DNA of 5,729 nt from JANRLJ01 sp034437895 (lineage in GTDB: Bacteria; Chloroflexota; Anaerolineae; Aggregatilineales; Phototrophicaceae): assembly GCA_034437895.1 (NCBI GenBank), contig DAOTTO010000545.1, positions 1 to 5,729 on the forward strand. The letters run 5' to 3'. Of the stretch, positions 5,142 to 5,729 are shown in pieces; the stretch's first letter is position 1, and every line of letters starts with the position of its first letter. Made by a program: the position numbers and the translations under genes. The notes below the pieces were generated by a model. That model did no database searches. It was given only the letters and a program-made list of their open reading frames with translations, and had not been told where the DNA came from.

Positions 5142-5414
5142 ATGACGATTGATGAACTTAAACGTGCGGTACGCATGACGACAGATGAACAGGGTGAACC
5201 AGCCATTCTCATTCCCTTAAATATATGGGAAGACTATCTCGCAGAAATTGGAGGCGAAGCAGTTCCGCAGCACATTCGTATTAAACAGTCCCTCCAGAAA
5301 ATGCGGACAATTCCTAATGATAAATCCGAAGAATGGTGGGACGAGTTTGATACCTTCCTGCGAGAAAATCGCTTTAGTATTCCTGAACGAGATTTGGGCT
5401 TGGGGGATGAATGA
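5142..5414 (+). CDS. Antitoxin of a VapBC (PIN) module
   Basis: This 90-residue acidic protein starts MTIDELKRAVRMTTDEQGEP. Its central ILIPLNIWEDYLAEI is a strand followed by a helix, as in Phd/YefM-like and VapB-like antitoxins of PIN toxins (compare the usual plxxWExxL pattern). The C-terminal half, with SEEWWDEFDTFLREN (about 62-76) and an acidic end, is the type of tail that lies across a PIN active site. The start at 5142 is chosen because GGAGAAG (5128-5134) lies 7 nt upstream; a longer reading from 5109 has no such site and would swallow the promoter. Its TGA overlaps the toxin ATG as ATGA (5411-5414), which couples translation. Family assignment relies partly on the partner. Confidence 0.78.
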   Translation: MTIDELKRAVRMTTDEQGEPAILIPLNIWEDYLAEIGGEAVPQHIRIKQSLQKMRTIPNDKSEEWWDEFDTFLRENRFSIPERDLGLGDE

Positions 5415-5729
5415 CAATCTACGTCTTGGATACCAACGTTGTCTCATTCATCGTTAAAGAACATCCTCTGGTAACGCATCGCTATGAGTTACTGGCGAGA
5501 CCTGAAAATAAGTTTCTTGGCTGTCCTCTTGTATGGTTTGAAGTAAGACGTGGCCTCATTGCAAAGGATGCCAAAAATCAAATGCTTCGTTTCGAGATCA
5601 TTTTTGCAGCATTTGATTGGGAAGACTATAGTCGTGCCGATTGGGAACTAGCTGCTCAATTATGGGCACAGCGGAAAGTGTCAGGCAGACCAATTCATGA
5701 TGCCGATTTGCTCATTGCCGTCTTTGCAA
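5411..5729 (+). CDS. vapC: PIN-domain VapC toxin, N-terminal part (runs off right edge)
   Basis: The reading frame from ATG 5411 stays open for 106 codons to the window edge. It opens MTIYVLDTNVVSFIV, the first PIN strand with catalytic Asp7 in LDTN. Glu44 in WFEVRRGL is the second metal ligand, and HDADLLIAVFA (96-106) supplies Asp97 and Asp99. The last acidic residue and the final 25-30 residues lie beyond the window. VapC proteins are Mg-dependent ribonucleases that cut tRNA, rRNA or mRNA; the target is not readable from the sequence. It overlaps the antitoxin gene by 4 nt (ATGA). All visible active-site positions are intact, so the toxin is probably functional. Confidence 0.92.
   Translation, partial: MTIYVLDTNVVSFIVKEHPLVTHRYELLARPENKFLGCPLVWFEVRRGLIAKDAKNQMLRFEIIFAAFDWEDYSRADWELAAQLWAQRKVSGRPIHDADLLIAVFA

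Noticed and set aside
1..5729. CRISPR array, tRNA, rRNA or riboswitch
   Set aside because: No regularly spaced direct repeats, no cloverleaf arms and no long structured leader are visible; the short repeats found are isolated palindromes or belong to the 89-bp insertion.

Overview
The window looks like an accessory (defence/stability) region of a bacterial chromosome of moderate GC content. The protein styles (a C-terminal TIR domain behind an unnamed N-terminal domain, a short RelE/ParE-type module, a PIN/VapC module, a stand-alone HerA-like ATPase) resemble what is common in Chloroflexota (Anaerolineae-like) and cyanobacterial genomes. That placement is an impression from protein character, not a search result.

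Layout. (i) 1-575, minus strand: N-terminal 191 codons of a TIR-domain protein that runs off the left edge. (ii) 576-815: AT-rich divergent intergenic region with two palindromes of the same 6-3-6 architecture, one overlapping the candidate promoter of the next gene. (iii) 816-1580, plus: a second, different TIR-domain protein with the TIR at its C-terminus. (iv) 1633-2117, plus: a two-gene type II toxin-antitoxin module (helical acidic antitoxin, RelE/ParE-superfamily toxin) joined by an ATGA overlap. (v) 2118-2392: no intact gene. It holds the 3' tail of a further TIR-gene paralogue, recognisable because it still encodes the same C-terminus as (iii), and this remnant is split by an 89-bp insertion flanked by CTAG duplications. 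(vi) 2393-3277, plus: an AT-rich gene for an unrecognised membrane protein with about four N-terminal transmembrane segments and a helical soluble tail. (vii) 3343-5052, plus: a complete HerA/DUF87-type hexameric ATPase. (viii) 5142 to the right edge, plus: a second toxin-antitoxin module, antitoxin plus PIN-domain VapC toxin (truncated by the window), again joined by ATGA.

How the parts may fit. Bacterial TIR domains often act as NAD-consuming or signal-making effectors of abortive-infection immunity, HerA ATPases partner with nucleases or other effectors in repair and defence, and toxin-antitoxin modules accumulate in such islands. Two TIR genes head-to-head, a dead third TIR copy, two TA modules and a membrane protein/HerA pair within 5.7 kb fit a defence island. 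Whether any of them work together is inference. The most specific signals in the raw DNA are the selected-then-decayed TIR paralogue and the small CTAG-flanked element that splits it. The best candidate for an undescribed system is the membrane protein-HerA pair, possibly with the TIR genes.
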